Assembly: GCF_008806385.1 (NCBI RefSeq)
Contig: NZ_VZZK01000006.1
Location: forward strand, 124,001-188,000
From: Methylobacterium soli
Lineage (GTDB): Bacteria; Pseudomonadota; Alphaproteobacteria; Rhizobiales; Beijerinckiaceae
Length of the DNA: 64,000 bases
Reading direction: 5' to 3'
Shown here: positions 12,214 to 20,780 of the stretch, in pieces
How the letters are laid out: the number at the start of each line of letters is the position of its first letter
Numbering within the stretch: the first letter of the stretch is position 1
The notes under the pieces: generated by a model
What the model was told of the DNA's origin: nothing
Database searches by the model: none
The model's input: only the letters and a program-made list of their open reading frames with translations
Translations under genes and position numbers: made by a program

Positions 12214-12235
12214 GGGCGCCGCGGGCGCCCTTTTT
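12214..12235 (+). terminator. Intrinsic terminator after grxD
   Basis: A perfect 7-bp stem gggcgcc (12214-12220) and ggcgccc (12224-12230) with loop gcg is followed by five T residues. It is the cleanest rho-independent terminator in the first 20 kb, and it separates grxD from the next flavoprotein gene. Confidence 0.85.
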
Positions 12236-12322
12236 CGTGGGATCCGGGAAACGATCGGGCTCACCGGCGCTTGCCTCGTTCAGGAGGCCCGCTCGCGGGC
12301 CCGGTCTCGGGGGATCGCTGCC

Positions 12323-13222
12323 ATGCGCGACGTCATCATCGTGGGCGGTGGCCCGGCCGGCCTCAACGCGGCGCTGATCCTCGGGCGCTGTCGGCGCAAC
12401 GTCCTCCTCTGCGACAAGGGTGAGCCCCGCAACGCCGTCACGCCGCGCACCTGGGGCGTCTTCACGCGGGACGGGACGCCCCCCTTCGAGCTGCGGGCGG
12501 CGGCGCAGGCGGATCTCGACCGCTACCCCACGGTCGAGCGGCGCGACATCGCCGTCGTGAGCGCTCGCCGGGACGGGGACGGGTTCGCGGTGCGGCTGTC
12601 CGACGGGACCAGCGAGCGCGCCCGTCGCCTGATCCTGGCGACCGGTCTCCACCAGGAGCCGCCCGAGATCGCGGGCTTTGCCGAGCACTGGGGCACGGGC
12701 GTCCATTCCTGCCCCTATTGCGATGGCTACGAGGCGCGCGACGAGCCCCTCGTCGCCTACGCGCATGGGCCGGCCGCGAAGGGCTTCGCCCTGGAGCTGA
12801 CGGCCTGGAGCCGCGACGTCACGCTCTGCACGGACGGGAACCCCACCGACCTGTCCGACGCGGATTGCGACCGCCTCGCGCGCCACGGCGTCCGAATCGT
12901 CACGGACCGGGTGCGGCGCCTCCACGGCGACGGGACGCGCCCGACGCATCTCGAACTCGCCGAGGGCGGCACGCTGCCCTGCCGCGCCGTGTTCCTGATG
13001 CCCGCCGCGTGCCAGCCCTCGGACCTCATCCGCGAGCTCGGCTGCGACCTCACCCCGAAAGGCATCGTGCCGACCCGCGACTACGAGAAGACGAACGTGC
13101 CGGGCCTGTTCGTGGCGGGTGATGCCTCGCGCCGGGTCCAGTTCGCCGTCGTGGCCGCCGCCGAGGGCGCGATGGCGGCGTTCGCGGTGAACACGGAGCT
13201 TCTGAGCGAGGACACGCGCTGA
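12323..13222 (+). CDS. Thioredoxin-reductase-like FAD oxidoreductase
   Basis: A 299-residue flavoprotein of the thioredoxin reductase fold. It has an N-terminal FAD-binding GGGPAG (residues 8-13), a redox-active CPYC (130-133, in HSCPYCDGYEAR) and a C-terminal FAD-contact motif GLFVAGDAS (about 261-269). The middle region has a weak GxGxxA nucleotide motif (AHGPAAKGFA), so NADPH use is uncertain. Relatives include NAD(P)/FAD oxidoreductases that do not reduce thioredoxin. The ATG at 12323 directly precedes the dinucleotide-binding strand. Its proximity to grxD hints at thiol redox chemistry, but a terminator lies between them. Confidence 0.88.
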   Translation: MRDVIIVGGGPAGLNAALILGRCRRNVLLCDKGEPRNAVTPRTWGVFTRDGTPPFELRAAAQADLDRYPTVERRDIAVVSARRDGDGFAVRLSDGTSERARRLILATGLHQEPPEIAGFAEHWGTGVHSCPYCDGYEARDEPLVAYAHGPAAKGFALELTAWSRDVTLCTDGNPTDLSDADCDRLARHGVRIVTDRVRRLHGDGTRPTHLELAEGGTLPCRAVFLMPAACQPSDLIRELGCDLTPKGIVPTRDYEKTNVPGLFVAGDASRRVQFAVVAAAEGAMAAFAVNTELLSEDTR

Positions 13223-13339
13223 GCCTCACGCCGCCGGGCGGCCGGCGCGCATCGGATGCCCGACCCGGATGGGCGGCAGCATCGCAGGGCGAACCCCGCG
13301 AGGACCACGAACGCCCTCGCAGCGAGGTCTGGCCGCGGA

Positions 13340-14278
13340 TCACGGCCGGCCGGCGCTCCTCCGGGCGCTGTGGAAGATCGAGATGCCGTTCACCCAGGCG
13401 ACCAGCGTGTACGAGATGATCATCAGGAGAAACCACGAGGTCAGCTTCGAGAACGGGACGAGCGACCATCGCAGCCTCTGGCTGGGGTACAGCCAGGTGC
13501 CCGTTGCCGTGCCGATATTCTCCGCGAACCAGATGAACAGCGCGACCAGGGTGAGCCCGAGGAGGAGCGGCATGCGGCGGTGGGTGCGCCAGACCTTGAA
13601 GTAGACCGTCGTCCTGGCGAAGAGCAGGATTGCGGCCAGGATCAACCCGACGCGGATGTCCAGCACGCGGTGATTGGTCAGGAAATTCACGTAGGTCGCC
13701 GCCGACAGCGCGGCGAGTGCCGCGAGCGGGGGGTGCAGCGTGAACCGGAAGTCGAAGAGGCGCCAAACCCGGGCGAGGTAGCTTCCGACGGCCGCGTACA
13801 TGAAGCCGGTGAAGAGGGGCACGCCGCCGATGCGGAAGAGGCTCGCCTCCGGATAGACCCAACTTCCGATTGCTGTCTTGTGAACCTCCATGATCGTTCC
13901 GATGACGTGGAAGATCAGGATGACCTTGGCCTCGTCCAGGGTTTCGAGCCGCAGCCAGAGCATGAGGACCTGGATGGCAATCGCCGTGAGGAACAGGAAA
14001 TCATAACGCGTCAGCGGCGCGCCGACCGGGTAGGCCCAATAGGTGAGGATGAGGAAACCGAGGAGAATGGCCCCGAACAGGCAGGCCCAGGCCTGCTTCA
14101 CCCCGAATCTCAGGAATTCGTAGGCCGCCAGGGTGAGCGGCCCGCGGGCTGCCGCCGCGGCTCCGAGACGCGCATCCGCCTCGATGTAGCGGGCGAGCGG
14201 CGGCCATGCCGCGGCGGCGCTCTCCTGCGTACCGCGCCGAGGGTTCCTGGCTCGCTGATACTTGTCTGGCTCGATCAC
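13340..14278 (-). CDS. DUF817 family integral membrane protein
   Basis: About 312 residues with roughly eight hydrophobic segments, including LFGAILLGFLILTYWA and DFLFLTAIAIQVLMLWLR. Motifs such as HVIGTIMEVHKTAIGSWVYP, GVPLFTGFMYAAVGSY and FAENIGTATGTWLYP match what I recall of the DUF817 family. Its function is unknown; conserved His and Glu residues sit between membrane segments. I chose the GTG at 14278 because CGGGAGAG lies just upstream on the coding strand. The frame extends further upstream, but those codons lie opposite the leader of the next gene and look non-coding. It is divergent from the SMP-30 gene. Confidence 0.85.
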   Translation of the reverse strand: MIEPDKYQRARNPRRGTQESAAAAWPPLARYIEADARLGAAAAARGPLTLAAYEFLRFGVKQAWACLFGAILLGFLILTYWAYPVGAPLTRYDFLFLTAIAIQVLMLWLRLETLDEAKVILIFHVIGTIMEVHKTAIGSWVYPEASLFRIGGVPLFTGFMYAAVGSYLARVWRLFDFRFTLHPPLAALAALSAATYVNFLTNHRVLDIRVGLILAAILLFARTTVYFKVWRTHRRMPLLLGLTLVALFIWFAENIGTATGTWLYPSQRLRWSLVPFSKLTSWFLLMIISYTLVAWVNGISIFHSARRSAGRP

Positions 14279-14460
14279 GCACACGCTCTCCCGCGGTACG
14301 CTCTCGCACAGGGCCTGCGGGATCGCCACGAAAGGCTGCGCGCCCGGCCTCTTTCCGCGTTCGGGCGGGTCCGCTCGGGGACAGCCCGCGGGGTCGCGCG
14401 TTGATCTTCGCCCGATCCTTCGAGGGCGCCCCACTCGTGTCACCCAGGATGCCCGCACGC

Positions 14461-15345
14461 ATGACCCCTCCCGTCCATCCGCACACGCCCCGCGTCGCGA
14501 TCGCCTGCGGCTGCGAACTCGGCGAGGAGATCCTCTGGGATCCCCGCTCCGACACGCTGGTCTGGGTCGATATCGAGAACCCGGCGGTCTGGCGCCATCG
14601 CCCCGAGACCGACGCGACGCGGCGCCTGGCGCTCGATGAGACCATCAGCTTCGCCGTGCTGACCCCCGACCCGGACGTGGTGCTGGCGGGATTTCGCTCC
14701 GGCGTCGCGCTCCTCAACCTCGAGACCGGCGCCCGGACATCCCTGGTGCGGCCCGATCCCCATCCGCCGAACAACCGCCTCAACAGCGGCGCCGTCGGAC
14801 CGGACGGTGCCCTCTGGTTCAGCAGCATGGACGATGCGGAGACGCAGCCCACCGGCGGCTTCCACCGCTGGGACGGCACCACCCTGACGGATTTCGGCGG
14901 ATCGGCGGCGGTCACCAACGGTCCGGTGCTCAGCCCCGATGGAGGCCTGGTCTACTCGATCGACACCGCCAGCAACGTGGTGCGGGTGCACGATTACGAC
15001 GGCACCCGGCTGGGCGAACCTCGCCCGCTGATCGTGTTCGAGGCGGGCTGGGGCAAGCCGGATGGGATCACGGTCGATGCCGAGGGGCATCTCTGGATCT
15101 GCCACTACGCGGGCTCGCGCATCACCCGCTTCACGCCGGACGGCCGCATCGAGCGCATCCTGCCGGTGCCGACCGCCCTGGTGACGAAATGCGCCTTCGC
15201 CGGTCCTGACCTCACCACCCTCTACATCACCACCTGCCGGCGCGGGCGGGATCCGGCCATCGACCCGATGGCGGGCCATGTCTTCGTGGTGGAGACCGAT
15301 ATCCGGGGAGAGGCGGGGCGCATCTTCCGCGGGGCGGGCCTCTGA
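14461..15345 (+). CDS. SMP-30/gluconolactonase family protein
   Basis: About 294 residues of the six-bladed beta-propeller SMP-30 family, divalent-metal lactonases that open sugar lactones such as gluconolactone or arabinolactone. Candidate metal ligands are Glu in GEEILWD (about 22-23), Asn in TNGPVLSPDG (near 155) and Asp in KPDGITVDAEG (near 201). The substrate-loop pattern PNNRLNSGAVGPDGALWFSS is also typical. It ends in CRRGRDPAIDPMAGHVF. An alternative in-frame ATG lies at 14449. It is divergent from the DUF817 gene, about 180 bases away. The exact lactone cannot be assigned. Confidence 0.88.
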   Translation: MTPPVHPHTPRVAIACGCELGEEILWDPRSDTLVWVDIENPAVWRHRPETDATRRLALDETISFAVLTPDPDVVLAGFRSGVALLNLETGARTSLVRPDPHPPNNRLNSGAVGPDGALWFSSMDDAETQPTGGFHRWDGTTLTDFGGSAAVTNGPVLSPDGGLVYSIDTASNVVRVHDYDGTRLGEPRPLIVFEAGWGKPDGITVDAEGHLWICHYAGSRITRFTPDGRIERILPVPTALVTKCAFAGPDLTTLYITTCRRGRDPAIDPMAGHVFVVETDIRGEAGRIFRGAGL

Positions 15346-15615
15346 GGCCGAGGCCGTGACGCGTCGGAGCCCGCGCTGGATTTGGCCAGGCGCGATGCGA
15401 ACACTGAGTCGGCGCCCAGGGCGACTTCGCCCCCATCGTAACGGGAAGTCTGCGTGCGCTTTCGCACCGCCGCCCCGGGTAACCGGTGTAATGATTGATT
15501 ATCGATGAACGGGCGACGACTTTCGGAACTTGTTCCGCTTATCCCCGTTATTCGCATATGGCCGAGGTTGCCCGGCCATCCCGAACTCTCTCGCCACGCC
15601 GGTGCGAGGCCATTC

Positions 15616-15834
15616 ATGCCCGTGTTCGACGCCAAGAATCTGGATTGCGAGTTCGAGGGGCAGGCCCTGCTTGCCGCCATCCTTCACCCGACGCGCGCCG
15701 AGCAGGTGCGGGCCCGGATCAACGGGCGCCGCCGCACCATGCAGCCCGCGACCATGACCGACGCGACCACGATCGAGCCGCGCTTCCCCGTGCGCGCCGA
15801 CGAGTTCGCCTCGACGCCGGTCCCCACGACCTGA
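15616..15834 (+). CDS. Small hypothetical protein (72 aa)
   Basis: A 72-residue hydrophilic protein starting MPVFDAKNLDCEFEGQALLA and ending FASTPVPTT. It has no signal peptide, membrane segment or motif I recognise. Strong GC bias at third codon positions through its length supports real coding. The preceding 270 bases have no gene and include a locally AT-rich patch (15488-15505) that may carry its promoter. The frame extends upstream to 15505, but those codons look less coding. Function unknown. Confidence 0.6.
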   Translation: MPVFDAKNLDCEFEGQALLAAILHPTRAEQVRARINGRRRTMQPATMTDATTIEPRFPVRADEFASTPVPTT

Positions 15835-15861
15835 GCGGGCCCGGGTTCCGGGCGCCCGCTC

Positions 15862-16737
15862 TCACCAGGATTGCGGCGTGATCACGCCCTGGCGGGTGAC
15901 CACCACCCATTGACGGCCCCGGCGCTCGACGGCCTCGACGCGCCCGACGCCCGGCACCGTATCCCCCGGCCCGACCTCGACGAGGCGGCGGCGGCGGTCT
16001 TCCAGGATGGCCGTCCCGTCATAGACGTCGCGCACGGCCCAGTTCTCGACCGGGGCGGGCTTCGCCTTGGCGTCGTTGATGCTCCCGGTCTGGCTGGGCT
16101 CGGGCTTCGGTGCCGCGACGGGTGTCGGCGCGGGCGCGGCCGCGACGGGCTGAGGGGCCGCCACCGGCTGAGGCGCCGGCGCTGGCGCGCTCGCGGCGCG
16201 CTTCTCGACCTGCGTCGTCAGAGCCGCGAGGCGGGCGCCCTGCTCGCGCTCGGCCTGGTCGACGCGCTCCCCGATCCCGGTCAGCTTCGCCGTGAGAATC
16301 TGTTCGAGCTTCGCCAAGCGCTCGGTGACGCCGCTATTGCTGGATTTCAGCTCGTTGCGGCGCCCCTCGCTCGCATCGCGAAGGCCCGCGAGGGTCTTAC
16401 CAAGGCGCTCGATCTCGGTGTTCAGGCGCGAGGCCTCGAGACGATTGGCCTCGAGCCCCGCATTCACCTCCGCGAAGGCGCTCACGGAGCGATCGCCGCG
16501 GGGGACCGTCAGCGCCGTCGCGCCCGCGCCGAGCATCAGCCCGACGGCAAGGGTGCCGGCGATGAGGCCGCCGAGGCGCGCATCCAGCGCGAAGGCCGGC
16601 TTTCGCGCCGGGACGGGCGTCGCCGGTTTCTCCAGCTCGCGGGCGCCGCTGACGGCGGCCTTCAGCAGCGCCTCCGGCGACATTGCGGATGGCGCGGTCG
16701 CCTTGGTCTCGGCGTTCGCCTCGATGCCCTTCGTCAT
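15862..16737 (-). CDS. Coiled-coil inner-membrane protein, unknown function
   Basis: A 291-residue bitopic membrane protein. A cytoplasmic N-terminus is followed by one transmembrane helix (about 54-77, GGLIAGTLAVGLMLGAGATA). A long heptad-like coiled coil spans about 85-180 (rich in RLNTEIERLGKTLAGL-type repeats). An Ala/Pro-rich spacer spans 180-222. A compact C-terminal domain of about 65 residues (NWAVRDVYDGTAILEDRRRR, VGPGDTVPGVGRVEAVERRG, WVVVTRQGVI) resembles the small periplasmic beta domains that close similar Hyphomicrobiales proteins. The topology suggests a structural or scaffolding role in the envelope, but function is unknown. It lies downstream of the peptidase gene on the same strand. 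Confidence 0.8.
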   Translation of the reverse strand: MTKGIEANAETKATAPSAMSPEALLKAAVSGARELEKPATPVPARKPAFALDARLGGLIAGTLAVGLMLGAGATALTVPRGDRSVSAFAEVNAGLEANRLEASRLNTEIERLGKTLAGLRDASEGRRNELKSSNSGVTERLAKLEQILTAKLTGIGERVDQAEREQGARLAALTTQVEKRAASAPAPAPQPVAAPQPVAAAPAPTPVAAPKPEPSQTGSINDAKAKPAPVENWAVRDVYDGTAILEDRRRRLVEVGPGDTVPGVGRVEAVERRGRQWVVVTRQGVITPQSW

Positions 16738-16835
16738 GGCTGTCGTCCTGGCCGATGCTCTCGCGAAATGATCCCCGAAAGCATGGGGTAAGGACGTTTG
16801 TTTACCGAAAGGTTACCGTGTCGGCGGATTTCCCG

Positions 16836-18911
16836 TCAGGCCGCGAGGCCGCGCTTGCGCAGGAGCGGATCGATGCTCGGCAGCCGTCCGCGGAAACCCG
16901 TATAGGCCTCGCGCGCGTCCCGCAGGTTGCCGGCCCCGTAGACGAATTTGCGCAGGCGCGCGGCGGTCTCCGGGTCGAAGATGTCGCCGGCCTCCCGGAA
17001 CGCGTCGAAGGCGTCCGCGTCGAGCACCTCCGACCAGAGATAGCTGTAATAGCCCGCCGCGTAGCTCTCGCCCGCGAAGATGTGGGCGAAGTGCGGCGCG
17101 CGGTGCCGCATGTTGATCTCGGCCGGCATCGCGATGCGCCTGAGCGCCTCGGCCTCGAAGGCAGGCACGTCGAGACCGTCCTCCCCCGCGGCCGAGAGGT
17201 GGAGCGTCATGTCGACGATGGCCGAGGCCGTGTATTCCACCGTGGAGAAGCCCTGGTTGAAGGTGCGGGCGGCGAGAAGCTTGCCCAGCAGTGCCTCCGG
17301 CATCGGCTCGCCGCTGCGGTGATGGCGCGCATGGCGGCGCAGCACCTCCGGCTGCTCCAGCCAATGCTCGTAGAGCTGCGAGGGCAGCTCGACGAAGTCC
17401 CCCGACACCGCCGTGCCCGACAGGAGCGGATAGGTCACGTCCGACAGGAGCCCGTGCAGGGCATGGCCGAACTCGTGGAACAGCGTCCGGGCATCGTCGA
17501 AGGACAGGAGCGAGGCCTCGCCCTCGGGCGCGCGGGCGAAGTTCATCACGTTGACGATGATCGGCGTGACGGTGCCGTTCAGCCGCTCCTGCGAGCGGAA
17601 GGCGCTCATCCAGGCGCCGCTGCGCTTCGAGGGCCGCGCGAAGTAATCGCCCAGGAACAAGCCCACCTCGGAGCCGTCGGCGTTGCTCACCCGCCAGACG
17701 CGCACGTCCGGGTGGTAGCGCGGGACGTCGGTCAGCTCGTCGAAGCGCAGGCCGAACAGGCGGCTCGCCGTGTCGAACGCGGCCGCGATGACGCCGTCGA
17801 GGGGCAGGTAGGCCTTGATCTCGCTCTCGTCGAGGTCGTGCTCGGCCCGCCGCAGCTTCTCGGCGTAGTGGCGCCAATCATGGGCCTGGAGGGCGAAATT
17901 GTCCCCCTCCCGCTGCACGATCGCCTGGAGGCGCTCGCGCTCGGCGATGGCCCGGTGATGGGCCGGCGTCCAGACGTTGCGCAGCAATTCCATCGCGGCG
18001 TCGGGCGAGCCCGCCATGGTGTCGGCGAGCTTGAAATGCGCGAAGCTCTCGTAGCCGAGGAGGCGCGCACGCTCGGCGCGCAACGCCACGATCTCCGCGA
18101 TGAGGCCGCGGTTGTCGGTCGGCCCACCCATCTCGCCGCGCCGGATCCAGGCCTCATAGGCCTTCTCGCGCAGGTCGCGTCGGGTGGAGAAGACCAGGAA
18201 CGGCTCGATCAGCGAGCGCGACAGGGTGATGACATGGGTGTGCGCGCCGCCCCGCTCCTGGGCGGCGCTCGCGGCGGCGGCCACCAGGAAGGGCGGCAGG
18301 CCGGCGAGGTCCGCCTCGCCCGTCAGCGGCAGGGTGAAACTGCTCTCGTCGGCGAGCAGGTTCTGGCCGAACTGGGTGCCGAGCTCGGCCATGCGGGCGC
18401 CGATCTCGGCGATGCGGGCCTTCGCCTCCTCCCCGAGATCGGCGCCGGCCCGGCGGAAGCGCGTGCGGTAGCGTTCGAGGACGCGGTGCTCCTCCTCGCT
18501 CAAGGGCTCCCGCGTCGGGTCGATGGCGGAGATGCGGGCCCAGAGCGCCGGGTTGAGGTAGATCGCGCTGCCGTGGCGGGCGAGGCGCGGCGCGATGGTG
18601 CGCTCGATCGCCTGGAGCTCCGGATTCGTGTGGCTGCCGGTCAGATTGTAGAACACCGACGCGACGCGATCGAGGGCGAGGCCCGCCCGCTCCAGGGCCG
18701 CGACGGTATCGGCGAAGCTCGGCGGCGTCGTGGCGCCGGCGATGACCGCGATCTCGGCCTCATGCGCCTTCAGGGCCGCCTCGAAGGCCGGGAGGTAATG
18801 CTCGGGGCGGATGCGCGCGAAGGGCGGCAGGCCGTGCGGCGTCTCCCAGACCGGCTCGGAGAACGGGTTGCCGGCCTCGAGGTTCGGGGTCTCGGCTTGT
18901 CCTGCCATCAT
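16836..18911 (-). CDS. dcp: M3 family peptidyl-dipeptidase
   Basis: A 691-residue zinc metallopeptidase of family M3, which cleaves dipeptides from peptide C-termini (Dcp) or degrades oligopeptides (PrlC). The zinc site is HEFGHALHGLL near residue 476. Downstream blocks such as DFVELPSQLYEHW, FNQGFSTVEYTASAIVDM and AGYYSYLWSEVLDADAFDAF are typical. The N-terminus NPFSEPVWETPHGLPPFARI favours Dcp over PrlC. No signal peptide is visible, so it is probably cytosolic. The hydrolase gene at 19.0 kb lies upstream on the same strand, and the coiled-coil protein lies downstream. Confidence 0.93.
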   Translation of the reverse strand: MMAGQAETPNLEAGNPFSEPVWETPHGLPPFARIRPEHYLPAFEAALKAHEAEIAVIAGATTPPSFADTVAALERAGLALDRVASVFYNLTGSHTNPELQAIERTIAPRLARHGSAIYLNPALWARISAIDPTREPLSEEEHRVLERYRTRFRRAGADLGEEAKARIAEIGARMAELGTQFGQNLLADESSFTLPLTGEADLAGLPPFLVAAAASAAQERGGAHTHVITLSRSLIEPFLVFSTRRDLREKAYEAWIRRGEMGGPTDNRGLIAEIVALRAERARLLGYESFAHFKLADTMAGSPDAAMELLRNVWTPAHHRAIAERERLQAIVQREGDNFALQAHDWRHYAEKLRRAEHDLDESEIKAYLPLDGVIAAAFDTASRLFGLRFDELTDVPRYHPDVRVWRVSNADGSEVGLFLGDYFARPSKRSGAWMSAFRSQERLNGTVTPIIVNVMNFARAPEGEASLLSFDDARTLFHEFGHALHGLLSDVTYPLLSGTAVSGDFVELPSQLYEHWLEQPEVLRRHARHHRSGEPMPEALLGKLLAARTFNQGFSTVEYTASAIVDMTLHLSAAGEDGLDVPAFEAEALRRIAMPAEINMRHRAPHFAHIFAGESYAAGYYSYLWSEVLDADAFDAFREAGDIFDPETAARLRKFVYGAGNLRDAREAYTGFRGRLPSIDPLLRKRGLAA

Positions 18912-19032
18912 GCCTGTCCTCGCATCACTGCCCTCGCCGACCGATCCGCGCGACTCTGTCCTCGAAGCCGGCGCGCCGGGCGCGTGCCGTCAAGATAGGG
19001 ACGGCGCCGGACCGGCGCAAAGCGAACCGCGA

Positions 19033-19743
19033 CTAGGAGGCGGGCGGCGCCGCAGCGGGGCGGTCAGCCGCGCCGCGCAGGTGCTCGGCGAGGAAGGCGA
19101 GGAGGCGCGCCGTCGCGTCGGCGTCGGTCGCGTCGTCGAAGGTGTGGGCCTGGGTCTCGTAGAGCGTCACGCCGCAGGTCCCGCCGGCCTCCCGCACCCG
19201 GGCCGCGAGATTCGTGGCATGGCTCGGCGGGACGATGACGTCGCGCGTGCCGTGCAAAGCGAGGACCGGCGGCAGATCGAGTCTGCGCCCGTCGAGGTGC
19301 GGCGGCAGGAAGGCCGAGCGCAGCACCAGCGCGGCGAGGCCGTTGGTCTCCGCCGCGGCCGCGAGGGCGAGCGCGCCGCCGAGCGAGCGCCCCACGAGCC
19401 CGAGCGGGCGCGCGGGGTTGGCCAGGCGGAGATGCGCGATCACGGCGCCGATTGCCTCGGACCACAGGCCGAAATGCCGGGCGATGCCGGAGAAGCCGAC
19501 GCGCGTCGCGCCGGTCCGCTCGAGATAATGCGGCAACACCACCCGGTATCCGGCCGCCGCGAGGCGAGCGGCCTCGGTCCGGACCGGCCGATCGGGACCG
19601 GCCCCATGGGCATCGTGCAGCAGAATGATCGTGGGCGTTGTATCGGCGTCCTTGTGATTGAGGGCGAAGACCTCGATCGTCAGCGCGTCTCCGGCGCAGG
19701 ACACCGTCTCGCGCGTGCCGGTCGGGTCGGGTGAGGGTGGCAT
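19033..19743 (-). CDS. Dienelactone-hydrolase-like alpha/beta hydrolase
   Basis: A 236-residue alpha/beta hydrolase of the dienelactone hydrolase group. The candidate triad is Ser120 in VGRSLGGA, Asp168 in HGTRDVIVPP and His200 in ETQAHTFDD. True dienelactone hydrolases use Cys as nucleophile, so this Ser version is more likely a general esterase. The substrate is unknown. The assigned ATG (19743-19741) overlaps by two bases the ATG of the divergent extensin-like gene. No good ribosome site precedes it, and a GTG at 19704 is a possible alternative start. Confidence 0.87.
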   Translation of the reverse strand: MPPSPDPTGTRETVSCAGDALTIEVFALNHKDADTTPTIILLHDAHGAGPDRPVRTEAARLAAAGYRVVLPHYLERTGATRVGFSGIARHFGLWSEAIGAVIAHLRLANPARPLGLVGRSLGGALALAAAAETNGLAALVLRSAFLPPHLDGRRLDLPPVLALHGTRDVIVPPSHATNLAARVREAGGTCGVTLYETQAHTFDDATDADATARLLAFLAEHLRGAADRPAAAPPAS

Positions 19744-20698
19744 GCGCGCGCGTCGGGTTCCGAGGATTTCCGATCGCTGGCCGATTCTGGCCAGCGTGCT
19801 CCTCCTTGCCATGGCGGGACTGCCGGGCGCGAGGGCCCAATCGGGCCATGCCGAGAAGCCGGCCGCGCTGCCGGTCCCCCCGCCCCGGCCGCCGGAGCGC
19901 CCGGAGGAGCTCAAGCCGTCCCCCGAGAAGCCCGTTTCCGAGAAGCCCGCCCCCGGGATCCCACGCCTCGAAGCCCCCCTGCCGCCGGAGCGGCCCGCGG
20001 AGCTGAAGCCGGCCGCGCCCGAGGCCGGGAAGGCGCCGGACGCCGCCCCCGCGCCATCTTCGCCCTCCCCGTCTTCGCCCGCCTTGCCCGCCACACCCCT
20101 GCCCCCGTCGCGGCCGCCGGAACTGTCCGGTGAGGCGACCCTCGCCCTCAAGGTCGCGGCCGCGGACGATACCGCCTGCCGCCGCCGCCTGACCCGCCTC
20201 GGCGTCACCTTCGAGCCCCTGCCTCCGGTCGAGAACGGCCAGTGCGGGGCGGCACGGCCGTTGCGCCTGACGGCGCTCGACGGCGTCGCGCTGCCGCAGG
20301 CGGTGACCTTGGTCTGCGGCGCGGCCGAGGCCTTGGCGCGCTGGACCACGGAGGTGCAGGTCGCGGCGGAACGGGACCTCGGCGCCCCCTTGAAGGCGCT
20401 CACCATCGGGACGTCCTACGAGTGCCGCGGCCAGAACCACGATCCGGACGCGAAGCTGAGCGAGCACGCCTTCGCCAACGGCGTCGACGTGATGAGCTTC
20501 AGCATCGGTGAGCGCGCGCCGGTCGGCGTCGGCCCCCTGCCGGAGGGCACGCCGGAAGCCCGCTTCCAGGCCGGCGTGCGCGCCAGGGCCTGCGGCTTCT
20601 TCCGCACGGTGCTGGGCCCGGGCTCCGATGCGGCCCACGCCAACCATCTCCATCTCGACGAGCGCGAGCGCAACGCCGGGCATCGCCTGTGCCAGTAG
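19742..20698 (+). CDS. Extensin-like C-terminal domain protein, exported
   Basis: About 318 residues. A signal peptide (about 1-32, ending LPGARAQ) is followed by a Pro-rich linker with repeated PPxRPxEL units (about 40-130). The C-terminal half resembles the extensin-like C domain of alphaproteobacterial cell-envelope proteins: ACRRRLTRLGVTFEPLPPVE, YECRGQNHDPDAKLSEHAFA, NGVDVMSFSIG, HANHLHLDERERNAGHRLCQ. The conserved Cys, Asp and His residues suggest a metal-dependent, D-Ala-D-Ala peptidase-like fold, which is inference. A GAGGGTGG site precedes the ATG at 19742. The start codon overlaps that of the divergent hydrolase. The L,D-transpeptidase follows on the same strand. Confidence 0.88.
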   Translation: MRARRVPRISDRWPILASVLLLAMAGLPGARAQSGHAEKPAALPVPPPRPPERPEELKPSPEKPVSEKPAPGIPRLEAPLPPERPAELKPAAPEAGKAPDAAPAPSSPSPSSPALPATPLPPSRPPELSGEATLALKVAAADDTACRRRLTRLGVTFEPLPPVENGQCGAARPLRLTALDGVALPQAVTLVCGAAEALARWTTEVQVAAERDLGAPLKALTIGTSYECRGQNHDPDAKLSEHAFANGVDVMSFSIGERAPVGVGPLPEGTPEARFQAGVRARACGFFRTVLGPGSDAAHANHLHLDERERNAGHRLCQ

Positions 20699-20780
20699 AT
20701 GAGGAATTTCCCGGAACGCTCTGAGGCTTCTGGCGCTTAATCGCCCGGAGCGCTCCCGCTCCCGGAGCTTTCGCCAAGTC

